From Candidatus Hydrogenedentota bacterium (GTDB lineage: Bacteria; Hydrogenedentota; Hydrogenedentia; Hydrogenedentales; JAGMZX01): a stretch of 64,000 nucleotides of DNA. Location of the stretch: assembly GCA_029556545.1 (NCBI GenBank), contig JAKQEQ010000019.1, positions 65,694 to 129,693 of the forward strand. The letters are read 5' to 3'. Position numbers and translations under genes: made by a program. This document shows, one piece after another, positions 25,242 to 33,163 of the stretch (positions within the stretch are counted from its first letter, which is position 1; each line of letters begins with the position of its first letter). Under the pieces are notes generated by a model that worked only from the letters and a program-made list of their open reading frames with translations, was not told the origin of the DNA and made no database searches.

Positions 25242-26527
25242 GCGCGCCCGCCGTGCCGCCGCGCCAGCGGGTCTTCTACGGAATGGGGGGCCTGACGGTC
25301 GTACTCCCCGACCTTGTCATCATGCAGTGGCTCCTGGTGCGCTACCTTCCCGCCGACGGACCGCCCCTCGTTACCCCCGCCGTCTTCGGGACGCTGGTGT
25401 TGCTCGGGCGGCTTGTCGAGGGCGTAGCCAACCCGCTGGTCGGGCATTGGAGCGACGTGTGCCGGCACCGCTGGGGGAGGCGCATGCCCTTTCTGCGACT
25501 CGGCATCCTCCCGTTCGTCCTTGCGTTCTTCCTGCTGTTTCATCCGCCGGTGGGGGAGACGCATTGGCTGAACGCGGTCTACGCGGCAGGGCTGCTCGTC
25601 GCCTACTTCACGCTGTTCGCCGCCGTCGGCACACCCTATCTGGCGCTCATGCCCGAGATCAGCGCCAGTTCCCGCGAACGCGTCGACCTCATGACCATTC
25701 AATCTGTCTTCATGATGCTGGGCACCTTCGTATTCGCCGGCGCGGGCGCGCTGCGCGACTATTGCGGCTGGACCGCCATGGCCGGGATGATCGCCCTCCT
25801 GGCGGCCGTGTTCCTCCTGCCTACGATCGCGACCACCAAGGAACGATCCGGATCCGCCGCCGCAAGTACCCCTTTCGGCCTGCGGCGATCCGTCGGCCTC
25901 ACCCTGCGCAATCGCCCGTTTCGCTATGTCGTGGCCGCCACGTCCGTCTACTGGTTCGGACTCAGCGGGATGCTGGCGCTGATCCCCATGTGGGTCCGCG
26001 TCGGGCTTTCCGGACGAGACTCCGATGTCACCCTGCTCATGATTCCCTACCTGCTGATGAACCTCGCGTTCTTCTTCGTGTTCAACGCCCTGTCCCGCCG
26101 TTTCGGCAAGTATCCGCTCATGCTGGCCGCCTTTCTCGGGACGGCGCTCGTGGTCGCGCTGTTCCCCTTCGTGGGCCGGTTCCCGCTGGGAAGCCCCTTC
26201 CTGCAAACCGCGATCCTCTTGACCGCCGCGGGCGCGCCCGTGGCCGGATTCGTGGTCTTGCCCTACGTTGTGCTGGCTGACGTCGTGGACGACGACGCGC
26301 GGACCACCGGCAGACGACGCGAGGCCGTCTTCTTCGGCACGCAAGGCATCTTTCAGAAAGTCGGCATCGGTCTAGCCACTATGGCGTTTGCGGTCGTGCC
26401 CTACCTCGGCGGCGACGGTCACGCAATGACGCCGGCCGGCCTGAAGGTCATGGCGCTCTTCTGCGCGCTGGCCGGCCTCGTTGCGTTCTTGATATTCCTC
26501 GGTTATCCTCTGCGCGAAACCGAGTAG
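25238..26527 (+). CDS. MFS transporter, GPH (glycoside-pentoside-hexuronide) type
   Basis: A 429-residue protein with about 12 hydrophobic helices. The GPH/MelB-type loop motif is visible: NPLVGHWSDVCRHRWGRRMPFLRLG, followed by VGTPYLALMPEIS. GPH carriers use Na+ or H+ symport to take up sugars and sugar acids. The GTG start at 25238 overlaps the oxidoreductase stop (GTGA). Its position at the end of the isomerase/oxidoreductase operon points to uptake of the same carbohydrate. Confidence 0.9.
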   Translation: MSAPAVPPRQRVFYGMGGLTVVLPDLVIMQWLLVRYLPADGPPLVTPAVFGTLVLLGRLVEGVANPLVGHWSDVCRHRWGRRMPFLRLGILPFVLAFFLLFHPPVGETHWLNAVYAAGLLVAYFTLFAAVGTPYLALMPEISASSRERVDLMTIQSVFMMLGTFVFAGAGALRDYCGWTAMAGMIALLAAVFLLPTIATTKERSGSAAASTPFGLRRSVGLTLRNRPFRYVVAATSVYWFGLSGMLALIPMWVRVGLSGRDSDVTLLMIPYLLMNLAFFFVFNALSRRFGKYPLMLAAFLGTALVVALFPFVGRFPLGSPFLQTAILLTAAGAPVAGFVVLPYVVLADVVDDDARTTGRRREAVFFGTQGIFQKVGIGLATMAFAVVPYLGGDGHAMTPAGLKVMALFCALAGLVAFLIFLGYPLRETE

Positions 26528-26626
26528 GTGCTCATACATGGTGCTCCCACCGGGACGCTAGGTCGGGTATTCGCGTCTTTAGTAGCGGCTTGGTATGCGC
26601 CGTTCCCATAGTCTGGAAGGATACAC

Positions 26627-26977
26627 ATGAACGACTTCGCTCACGGTCGGCTCGAGCGCGAGTTCAAGACTATCCGTTGCATGATTCGCCTGTATTGCCG
26701 CGCCCACCACGGGGGACACGGCGAGTTCTGCGCCTCCTGCGCGGACCTCCTCGAATACGCACGGGTGCGTCTGGGCAGGTGTCCGTACCAGGAGGGCAAG
26801 ACCACCTGTGCCAAGTGCCCCATCCACTGCTACAAACCGGTAATGCGCGAACAGACCCGCGCCGTCATGCGCTACGCCGGCCCCCGCATGTTGTTCCGGC
26901 ATCCATGGCTTACCGTGATGCACTACGTCGACGGCCTGCGGCGGGCCCCCCTGGGGCGCGCCCCTCGGCGCGAGTAA
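26627..26977 (+). CDS. Nitrous oxide-stimulated promoter family protein (YgbA-like)
   Basis: A 116-residue protein of the YgbA/NO-stimulated-promoter family. It has an N-terminal helix EREFKTIRCMIRLYCRAHHG, then Cys clusters in FCASCADLLEYARVRLGRCPY and TTCAKCPIHCYKP, ending in GPRMLFRHPWLTVMHYVDGLR. The conserved Cys set suggests metal or Fe-S binding. In E. coli ygbA is induced by nitric oxide; the biochemical role is unknown. AAGGA lies about 6 bases before the ATG. Confidence 0.85.
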   Translation: MNDFAHGRLEREFKTIRCMIRLYCRAHHGGHGEFCASCADLLEYARVRLGRCPYQEGKTTCAKCPIHCYKPVMREQTRAVMRYAGPRMLFRHPWLTVMHYVDGLRRAPLGRAPRRE

Positions 26978-27131
26978 CACAAAAACGGGCGCGTCTTGGC
27001 TCCGAAAGTGTTTCCCGCGCCGCGCCACCGTTTGACTTTGCCGCCGCCGCTTTGGTCCAATGCAGTTTCTCCCGATTGGGGGGCGGCGCGCCGACTGTCC
27101 GTGCGGCGCGCTGTCGGAACTGAGTGACGCA

Positions 27132-27782
27132 ATGAATCGTTTCAGCGGAGCCGTGCATTTGAGAGAAGCCCCCTCGAATCCTGACTTGTGGCGGGTTCCC
27201 GCGTTTCTCCTGTGGCTTCTGCTGTTTCTGGGCGGTCTCGCGCCGGACCGCGTGTTTCTGCTCCTGCGGGAATGGGGCCACGTCAAGACGCAGTCGGCTC
27301 TGATTAATTCCCACTATCTCATTACGCTGGCACTGGCCGGGTTCTACGGCTACTTCACGTATCAGCGCTGCATTGACGCCGGTTGCAGCGAACTCCTCGC
27401 GCGCGGCAAGGCGTTGCAGGCCACGGTCATCGGCCTCGTCGCATTTCTGGCCGTTCCGTGGTCCCTGTTGCGCGTACTGTCCGAACTTCCCAGGCTGGAA
27501 CTGCGCCTCGTTGTCGTGCTGGCCTGCTCGCTCAAGGCGGGCGCGTGGATTTACCTTATGACGGTTCTCGTGCGTTATTACTTCTGGAGCGGCCAAGCCG
27601 TGTACCACGGTATGCCGTCGCTGTTGCCAAGCACCCATGTGGAAACCGACGCAACTGGGGGACTTCGGTCACAGCGAAATGCAGATCTCGTGCAGCCTCG
27701 GGACGAACACGCTGCGCACAATATTTGTGGTGAATTGCGGGCCGGGCCCGTTGAATCCAGTGACGACGACGGAGCTTGCTAG
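27132..27782 (+). CDS. Hypothetical membrane protein, four predicted helices
   Basis: A 216-residue protein of no recognised family. Hydrophobic segments are VPAFLLWLLLFLGGLAPDRVFLLL, SHYLITLALAGFYGYFTY, ATVIGLVAFLAVPWSLL and LRLVVVLACSLKAGAWIYLMTVLVRYYF, so it is an inner-membrane protein of about four passes. The last ~45 residues are hydrophilic and acidic. The ATG at 27132 is used; a longer frame to 27060 has no better site. The codon usage looks coding up to the last helix; the tail is less certain. Confidence 0.6.
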   Translation: MNRFSGAVHLREAPSNPDLWRVPAFLLWLLLFLGGLAPDRVFLLLREWGHVKTQSALINSHYLITLALAGFYGYFTYQRCIDAGCSELLARGKALQATVIGLVAFLAVPWSLLRVLSELPRLELRLVVVLACSLKAGAWIYLMTVLVRYYFWSGQAVYHGMPSLLPSTHVETDATGGLRSQRNADLVQPRDEHAAHNICGELRAGPVESSDDDGAC

Positions 27783-27816
27783 CGCTTCGGGTTTTACCGG
27801 GTGGCGACCCTCTATT

Positions 27817-27832
27817 TGTAATATAGATTACA
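27817..27832. promoter_or_regulatory. Inverted repeat, possible operator
   Basis: TGTAAT-ATAG-ATTACA is a perfect 6-bp inverted repeat in an AT-rich patch of an otherwise GC-rich region, 102 bases upstream of the cohesin-like gene. Nothing else is recognised in 27783-27933. Confidence 0.4.
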
Positions 27833-27933
27833 TAATCATCGCGACGCCACGTGTGCGAATGTTGTGACGCTCCAACGACCTCGGGTTGTTCTAAGAGTTT
27901 GTACCAATTTGTAAGTCTCTGAAAGGAAATAAC

Positions 27934-29061
27934 TTGCAGATATCGCTACAGGATGCGCGAAAAGGTGTTACAGGGGTCTTGCACTGTAACACATTCTCGC
28001 GTAGACTGGCTTCGGAATCAGTTGATCGGGTGTGTGACTTCCGCTGGCACTGGGGTGTAAGGGGGTCACAAACACTAGTGACGCTGTACTGCGTATGGAT
28101 TTCGAGCATTGCCATGGCGGGCGTCCTCGAAATCGGCGCGCCGAGAGTTGAAGATGCGCGGTACTTGATACCGGTAATTCTGGCTGGCGGCATTGAAAAT
28201 GTTGCGGCGTTGAATTTTCGAATGACCTATGACCCGCAAGTTTTCGAACCCGTCAACGTCATCACCGGCCCTGCGGCCGCTGCGGCGCAAAAGCACGTCG
28301 CCGGTAACGTTGCCGGTCCCGGCGAGTATATTGTGGTAATGCTGGGCCTGAACCAGAACACCGTATCGCAGGGAGAAGTCGCCCGAATCGTGTTTCGCCA
28401 AGTGGGCGAAGCCGAAGACGGCATGTCCCGGTTGACGGTGCTGGATACGGCGTGCGCGACGTGGGAGGGACAAGAGATTCCCTCCGAAGGTGGAACGCGC
28501 GTGGTGCGCTTTGGGGAGTCTTCCGAAGAGAATCCAGCAGCGGATCAGGATCGCGACACCGAGGAAGCAGCGCCGGCGCTTGAAGAGGAAGCGGATGCCG
28601 GGATCGGCGACCGTGAAGGACGGCGGATACTCGGTAGTTTACTGGCGGCAGCGGGCGGCGATCGGGCGGACGCGCGGCGAGCGACGGATGATGAAGTGCC
28701 GACCGTGCGCGCGGAAGCGGGAACCAGTGCCCCGAAGGTCGCCGAGGCGGATGCAGCGGCGGCGGCCGCGCGAGAAAGAGAAGCAGCGCTTACCGTGGCG
28801 CCTGTACCGGCAAGCGCGGGCCGCGATGACAGCGGCCCACGCGAGGGACAGCGCGACGGTTACGATAGAGTAAGCGACTCGTCGTCAGTAACGGCGACGC
28901 GGACAGTTGAAAGTGGCATAGGGGACGAAGTTCCCGGGGCAAGGACGCACCACGAGATCGGACGTCACAGTGATGCAACGTGGTGGGTGTGGACGGCGGT
29001 GGCGGTGGTGCTCGTAGTGTGCGGTCTGCTCTTTATAGCACGCGGAAGATTCTTCCCCTGA
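27934..29061 (+). CDS. Cohesin-like domain protein with acidic stalk and C-terminal membrane anchor
   Basis: A 375-residue open frame. A hydrophobic export segment (LVTLYCVWISSIAMAG, about 48-63) precedes a cohesin/beta-sandwich pattern: YLIPVILAGGIENVAALNFRMTYDPQVFEPVNV, then VMLGLNQNTVSQGEVARIVFR. Residues ~195-340 are a low-complexity Ala/Glu/Asp/Arg stalk, followed by one transmembrane helix WWVWTAVAVVLVVCGLLFIA and a short basic tail. Cohesin domains bind dockerins in extracellular complexes. The TTG at 27934 has AAAGGA upstream, but a GTG at 28078 directly before the export segment is an alternative that would leave the 27965-27992 hairpin in the leader. Confidence 0.65.
   Translation: MQISLQDARKGVTGVLHCNTFSRRLASESVDRVCDFRWHWGVRGSQTLVTLYCVWISSIAMAGVLEIGAPRVEDARYLIPVILAGGIENVAALNFRMTYDPQVFEPVNVITGPAAAAAQKHVAGNVAGPGEYIVVMLGLNQNTVSQGEVARIVFRQVGEAEDGMSRLTVLDTACATWEGQEIPSEGGTRVVRFGESSEENPAADQDRDTEEAAPALEEEADAGIGDREGRRILGSLLAAAGGDRADARRATDDEVPTVRAEAGTSAPKVAEADAAAAAAREREAALTVAPVPASAGRDDSGPREGQRDGYDRVSDSSSVTATRTVESGIGDEVPGARTHHEIGRHSDATWWVWTAVAVVLVVCGLLFIARGRFFP
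27965..27992. promoter_or_regulatory. Perfect 9-bp inverted repeat at the start of the cohesin-like gene
   Basis: GTGTTACAG (27965-27973) and CTGTAACAC (27984-27992) pair perfectly around a 10-base loop. Like 27817-27832 it carries a TGTAA element. It may be an operator or leader hairpin; if so, translation starts at the later GTG (28078). Confidence 0.4.
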
Positions 29062-29080
29062 AGCCAAGACAAGACTAAAT

Positions 29081-29224
29081 CCTCTCTGTTCCGGGCAGGC
29101 TCCCAAATGGCCGGCCCGTCAGGAAGAGAGGTAAGAGCCTCAGCGGAGCTCTAGCGCCCTGCTAGAGCAACGCACCTCACCGGAGATGCCGGCCGCCCCC
29201 TACCGGCATCTCCCCTCCTTTTTT
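29081..29224 (+). ncRNA. Candidate structured RNA ending in a terminator
   Basis: Three hairpins follow in order. The first is closed by CCTCTCT/AGAGAGG (29081-29087/29125-29131) with inner CGGGC/GCCCG. The second is GCTCTAGC/GCTAGAGC (29148-29155/29161-29168). The third is an 11-bp terminator stem followed by a T-run. No open frame fits. It could be a 3' UTR element of the cohesin-like gene, a small RNA or a riboswitch-like leader; it matches no class I recognise by eye. Confidence 0.4.
29182..29224 (+). terminator. Rho-independent terminator
   Basis: GGAGATGCCGG (29182-29192) pairs with CCGGCATCTCC (29203-29213), followed by CCTCCTTTTTT. It ends the transcript of the cohesin-like gene and/or the structured RNA. 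Confidence 0.8.
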
Positions 29225-29475
29225 AGGGCGGATTGCCAACGTATTCTCAAGCGGTTTTTTCCCGCTCCGGCATGGTGCGCCGCCGACTTCCCGCTAGCTG
29301 TGTACGCCTTGGTATCCTCGCCTCGCGCAGAAATACGAACGTGCGAAGTCCCTTACGTCCTTTGTGTCGTTTAGGTCCTTCGAGTTCCCCGGCTATGCCC
29401 GGCTCTCGGTGCGCGCCCCGCCCCCGTTTGCCGCCTGAAAGGGAATGGACCCGCCCGGGGACATGTTTACTTGAC
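29225..29475. other. Intergenic region without recognised gene
   Basis: No convincing gene, tRNA or repeat was seen. Short open frames here lack ribosome binding sites and family resemblance. The lipoprotein promoter begins at the right end. Confidence 0.6.
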
Positions 29476-29505
29476 TTGCAATCTGTAATCTGTTGCAGGT
29501 ACTAT
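29476..29505 (+). promoter_or_regulatory. Sigma-70-like promoter of the lipoprotein gene
   Basis: TTGCAA (29476-29481), an 18-bp spacer and TACTAT (29500-29505) lie in a locally AT-rich patch about 90 bases before the lipoprotein ATG. Confidence 0.5.
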
Positions 29506-29597
29506 TAACGCAGACGAGGGAATCGTCGCCGCAACGTGAGGCAGCGGCGAGACATTGTCGGAGTGCGTTGCTCAACCGAATCGAAAGGGTTTGAGAG

Positions 29598-30632
29598 ATG
29601 AGGCAAGTGTATCTGGTTCTAACTGTACTTCTGGCGGTTGCCAGCCTGTCGCTGACGGGCTGCCCGAAGCGCCCGGCGCTCGGGGTCACCGCCACCGTTC
29701 ATCATTTCGGCGTGGACGGCCTTGGAAATTACGAGACTACCTGGCAATTTGACGTCTTCAACGATGGCGCCAAGGGCACCACGCTCGTGTTCAACGTCAC
29801 GGCGGACCGCGGGTGGATTCAGGTCAGTCCGGCTTCCGGCCAAAGCACCGGCAAGACGGATCCGGTGACCGTGACCGTGACCATTGACCGCGACTACGCC
29901 GAGGCGGCCAAACTGATCCCGCCGTTCGCGATGGGCAATGTGAATGTCGGCTCAAGCGTGGGAAACAAGCGCATCGCCATCACGACCGCTCCGAACTACT
30001 TTACGGAGGAATTCGACGAGAACGTGGACCTCGAAGGCCGTTCGATTACCTTCTCGCCAAACGGCAGCCTGAGTTTCTACGGTGCCACGCAGGAAGAAGG
30101 CATCACGGACTTTCCGACGGATCCCACCGGCGGGCTAATCCTCAACTTCAATAACGTCTACGGCGACCCTGTCCGGGCGGTGCCCCTGGGCGGCAAGAAG
30201 ATTCCCTACTACGAAGGGAATTTCGAGTCGATCTACATCTCGAGTCAGGGCCATGTCGGCATGGGCAATCCCGGCTCCTCCGCTGCGGCGCCGGAAGACC
30301 ACTTCGCGCAGCCGCAAATCTCGGTATTCCCCTTGAACGCCAAGGATGGCGGCCAGGTCAGCCTTCTGCAGGACGCGCAGAAGGTCATCATTACCTATGA
30401 AGGCGTGCCTACCCGCGACCAACTCAAGCAGGGACCGCCCGTAACCAACGACATCCAACTCGAGCTGTTCTTCAACGGCGACATCCGCGTCAGCTATCTC
30501 GAAGTTGATCCGGCGGCCGTCGGCGTCGTCGGACTCTCGTCGGGCGCGGGCGAGAACGGACAGTTGCCCCCGGGCTTCGTCGGCACGGATTTCTCGAACG
30601 TGAACACCGGGCCCGCGAAGGTCGCTCTGTAA
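29598..30632 (+). CDS. Exported lipoprotein with BACON-like beta-sandwich, function unknown
   Basis: A 344-residue lipoprotein. The signal MRQVYLVLTVLLAVASLSLTGC ends in a clear LTGC lipobox with Cys22. The first mature part (FDVFNDGAKGTTLVFNVTADRGWIQVSPASGQSTG) looks like a BACON/Ig-type beta-sandwich, often a carbohydrate- or mucin-binding module. The second part (residues ~130-344) has a repeated strand pattern with YYEGNFESIYISSQGHVGMGN and NDIQLELFFNGDIRVSYLEV, resembling a beta-rich sensor or adhesion domain. It has its own promoter and terminator. The cell location is outer membrane or surface; the ligand is unknown. Confidence 0.78.
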   Translation: MRQVYLVLTVLLAVASLSLTGCPKRPALGVTATVHHFGVDGLGNYETTWQFDVFNDGAKGTTLVFNVTADRGWIQVSPASGQSTGKTDPVTVTVTIDRDYAEAAKLIPPFAMGNVNVGSSVGNKRIAITTAPNYFTEEFDENVDLEGRSITFSPNGSLSFYGATQEEGITDFPTDPTGGLILNFNNVYGDPVRAVPLGGKKIPYYEGNFESIYISSQGHVGMGNPGSSAAAPEDHFAQPQISVFPLNAKDGGQVSLLQDAQKVIITYEGVPTRDQLKQGPPVTNDIQLELFFNGDIRVSYLEVDPAAVGVVGLSSGAGENGQLPPGFVGTDFSNVNTGPAKVAL

Positions 30633-30663
30633 GAAGACCGCATCAAAGACATCAGTATTCACG

Positions 30664-30697
30664 GGGCCCTTTCCCGCACGCGGGAAAGGGCCCTTTT
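30664..30697 (+). terminator. Strong rho-independent terminator
   Basis: GGGCCCTTTCCCG (30664-30676) pairs perfectly with CGGGAAAGGGCCC (30681-30693), a 13-bp stem with a 4-base loop and TTTT tail, 32 bases after the lipoprotein stop. Confidence 0.9.
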
Positions 30698-30784
30698 CTG
30701 CTGTGCGCCGGGCCTTGAATTGATCCCCCGAGGTCGGCGACCATGTTCTTACTGCCCGGAGGGACAGATGAACGGGAGAACGCC

Positions 30785-31780
30785 ATGAGCCTCTTGCTTC
30801 TTGCGGCGACCCTATCATTGGGCGCGGATCCAGCGGCGACTGCGCTGGACATCGAGGCGCAACGGCGGGCGCCTCTGGCCGGGATGCAGGCGGTCATGGG
30901 GTCCCTGCCCCAGGCCGCGCGCACAGTCGCGCCTGAAATCGAGGTGATCGAGGAACTGGATTTCCCGAAGTACCTCCGGCGCAAGATTACGTTTGCCGTC
31001 GAAGACTGGGACCGCCTGCCCGCCTACCTGCTCATCCCAAAGAATCTGGTCGCGCCCGCGCCCGCCGTGCTATGCCTGCATCCCACGTCGCCGCTGGGAA
31101 AGGGCGTGGTCGTCGGCTACGGCGAGAAGCCGAACCGCAATTACGCCATGGAACTGGCGGAACAAGGCTACATTGCCCTAGCGCCGGATTATCCGGGTTT
31201 CGGCGACTACGTCGCGACGCGCAAGGAACTCTATGCGCGGGGCTACGTCAGTTGCTCCATGAAAGGCGTCTGGAACCACATGCGCTGCGTGGACCTGCTC
31301 CAGGAAATGCCGGAAGTGGACCCGAATCGCATCGGGTGCATCGGTCACTCGCTCGGCGGGCACAACACGCTCTTCGTCGGCGCGTTCGATCCGCGCATCA
31401 AGGCGTTGGTCACCAGTTGCGGGTTCACAAGCTTCGCGAAGTACAAGGGCGGCGACCTCACCGGTTGGACCCATGACGGATACATGCCGCGCATCGCCGC
31501 GGACTACAACAAGGACCCTGCGCGCATGCCCTTCGACTTCCCCGCGCTGCTCTGCGCGCTTGCGCCGCGCGCCGTCTTCATCAACGCGCCGATGCACGAC
31601 GACAATTTCGACGTCTCCGGCGTCGAGGACTGCGTTCGCGCGGCGCGGCCCTGTTTCGCGCAAACGAACACGGAAGAACATCTGGTCGTCGTGTATCCGG
31701 ACGCCGACCACGATTTTCCGGACGCGGCCCGCGAGGCGGCCTACGCGTTCCTCGACCGCCATCTCCGTTCGGCCCCTTGA
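30785..31780 (+). CDS. Alpha/beta hydrolase (dienelactone hydrolase / acetyl-esterase-like)
   Basis: A 331-residue hydrolase. The nucleophile elbow is GHSLGGH, with Ser189. The oxyanion-side motif is CLHPTSPLGKG, and DADHDF near the C-terminus (His about 315) supplies the catalytic His. A short hydrophobic N-terminus (MSLLLLAATLSLGAD) suggests a signal peptide. In similar genomes this family includes acetyl xylan or 4-O-methylglucuronoyl esterase-like enzymes acting on polysaccharide side groups. The ATG at 30785 is chosen because it starts the signal peptide. Confidence 0.85.
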   Translation: MSLLLLAATLSLGADPAATALDIEAQRRAPLAGMQAVMGSLPQAARTVAPEIEVIEELDFPKYLRRKITFAVEDWDRLPAYLLIPKNLVAPAPAVLCLHPTSPLGKGVVVGYGEKPNRNYAMELAEQGYIALAPDYPGFGDYVATRKELYARGYVSCSMKGVWNHMRCVDLLQEMPEVDPNRIGCIGHSLGGHNTLFVGAFDPRIKALVTSCGFTSFAKYKGGDLTGWTHDGYMPRIAADYNKDPARMPFDFPALLCALAPRAVFINAPMHDDNFDVSGVEDCVRAARPCFAQTNTEEHLVVVYPDADHDFPDAAREAAYAFLDRHLRSAP

Positions 31781-31901
31781 CGCTTCGTTCAGAAACTCCG
31801 CGCCCCGCCCGCGTAACGTTTCGCGCGCGTCGCGGTAGAGTGGGGGAAGCGCCAAGGCGGCGCGCAATCACGAACAGCAAGAGTAACCGAGGAGAATCTT
31901 C

Positions 31902-32018
31902 ATGAACGTGGATGTCAGCAACTTCTTTCAGGGACTTGTCGAGACTGTAATGGTCTACTTGCAGACCTTCCTTCAGAGCCTGCTCACGGGCCTGGTCGAA
32001 AACATTCTCCCCTTCTGA
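31902..32018 (+). CDS. Small 38-residue hydrophobic/amphipathic protein
   Basis: This small gene encodes 38 residues (MNVDVSNFFQGLVETVMVYL..., ending LVENILPF). It has a very good ribosome binding site (GAGGAGA, 7-8 bases before the ATG) and is followed 18 bases later by a strong terminator, so it looks like an independent transcription unit. The peptide is a single hydrophobic, possibly amphipathic helix with few charges, suggesting membrane association. No family is recognised; a regulatory small protein or type I toxin-like peptide are both possible. Confidence 0.6.
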   Translation: MNVDVSNFFQGLVETVMVYLQTFLQSLLTGLVENILPF

Positions 32019-32036
32019 CCGGAAGGGTTCCCCTTG

Positions 32037-32084
32037 GCGCCGCCGCGGGACCGCGCTCCGGTCGCGCGGCGGCGCTCCCTCTTT
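32037..32084 (+). terminator. Rho-independent terminator after the small ORF
   Basis: GCGCCGCCGCG (32037-32047) pairs with CGCGGCGGCGC (32065-32075), an 11-bp GC stem followed by TCCCTCTTT. It lies 8 bases from the convergent pheA stop and may serve both directions. Confidence 0.7.
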
Positions 32085-32092
32085 CCGCCGTT

Positions 32093-33163
32093 CTACTCCT
32101 CGAGTTCACCGCAGGGAAACGACCCGAGAATCTTCACGTCCACCGCAAGTTCCGCCACCTCGTCGAGAACTGCTCGGATGCGCGGTTCGTCCGCGTGCCC
32201 AAGCAGGTCGATGAAGAACACGTACTCCCACGCCTTTCTCCGTGACGGCCGCGATTCGATGCGCGTGAGATTGATGCCCGCATCGGAGAACGGCAGCAGC
32301 AGCTTGTAGAGCGCCCCCGGACGGTCCCGCACGAAGATAATCACCGATGTCTTGTCGTTGCCCGTCTGCTGAACCATCTGCCTGCCGATGACAAAGAACC
32401 GCGTGTAATTGTGCGGCTCGTCCTCGATGCGCTCGGCGACAAGCGGGAGGTTGTACGTCTCCGCCGCCATACGGCTCGCGATGGCCGCCGCGCCCGCTTC
32501 ATTCGCGGCCCGCTGCGCCGCCTCCGCCGTGCTGGAAGTCTCGATGAGTTCCGCGCGCGGCAGGTTCGCGCGCAGCCAGTTTCGGCACTGGAGCAGCGCG
32601 TTATCCTTCGAATACACCTTGGTGATGTCGGCAAGGGCGTGCCTCGACAGCAGGTTTTGGCTGATGTGCAGCAACACCTCGTTCACCACCTTCAACTCGG
32701 AAGTAACGAACCGGTCCAGAATCTCGCCGACGCTGCCGCCCACGGAACTCTCGACCGGTACCACCCCGTAGTCGATGCGCTTGCGCTCGACCTCGGTGAA
32801 GATGTCCGCGAACGACGGCAGCGGGTGGTACTCCGCCGACGCGCCGAACACGCGGAACGCCGCCATGTGGCTGAACGTGTCGCGCGGGCCTAAGAACGCG
32901 ACGCCCGTCGGCTTTTCGAGTGCGCGGACGGCGCTGATGATCTCGCGGTAGATGGCGCGGACGCTCGCGTGGCTTAGCGGACCCGCGTTAATCTCACGCA
33001 GCTTGTCGAATACAGCCTTCTCGCGCTCCGGCACGTAGAACGGAGCGCTCGTGTCGCGCTTGAGCTTGCCGATCTCGCGCGCGCACGCCGCGCGCTCGTT
33101 CAGCAGCCGCACAATCTGCGTGTCCAGGCGGTCGATGCATTCGCGCAGTTCGTCCAGGTTCAC
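32093..33163 (-). CDS. pheA: Bifunctional chorismate mutase / prephenate dehydratase
   Basis: A 356-residue cytoplasmic enzyme of phenylalanine synthesis. The N-terminal AroQ chorismate mutase helices are at 1-85 (LDELRECIDRLDTQIVRLLNER, GKLKR). Then comes prephenate dehydratase (about 90-270) with VAFLGPRDTFSHMAAF, VPVESSVGGSVGEILD and the RFFVIG-type end. A C-terminal ACT domain (about 270-356: FVRDRPGALYKLLLPF, ESRPSRRKAWEYVFF) gives feedback control by Phe. The GTG start overlaps the uvrD-type helicase stop by 4 bases, an unusual operon partner. Confidence 0.95.
   Translation of the reverse strand: MNLDELRECIDRLDTQIVRLLNERAACAREIGKLKRDTSAPFYVPEREKAVFDKLREINAGPLSHASVRAIYREIISAVRALEKPTGVAFLGPRDTFSHMAAFRVFGASAEYHPLPSFADIFTEVERKRIDYGVVPVESSVGGSVGEILDRFVTSELKVVNEVLLHISQNLLSRHALADITKVYSKDNALLQCRNWLRANLPRAELIETSSTAEAAQRAANEAGAAAIASRMAAETYNLPLVAERIEDEPHNYTRFFVIGRQMVQQTGNDKTSVIIFVRDRPGALYKLLLPFSDAGINLTRIESRPSRRKAWEYVFFIDLLGHADEPRIRAVLDEVAELAVDVKILGSFPCGELEE

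Noticed and set aside
29225-29475. Possible tRNA or small gene in the gap before the lipoprotein promoter
   Set aside because: No cloverleaf, TpsiC-like GTTCRA motif in a paired context or ribosome binding site was found.
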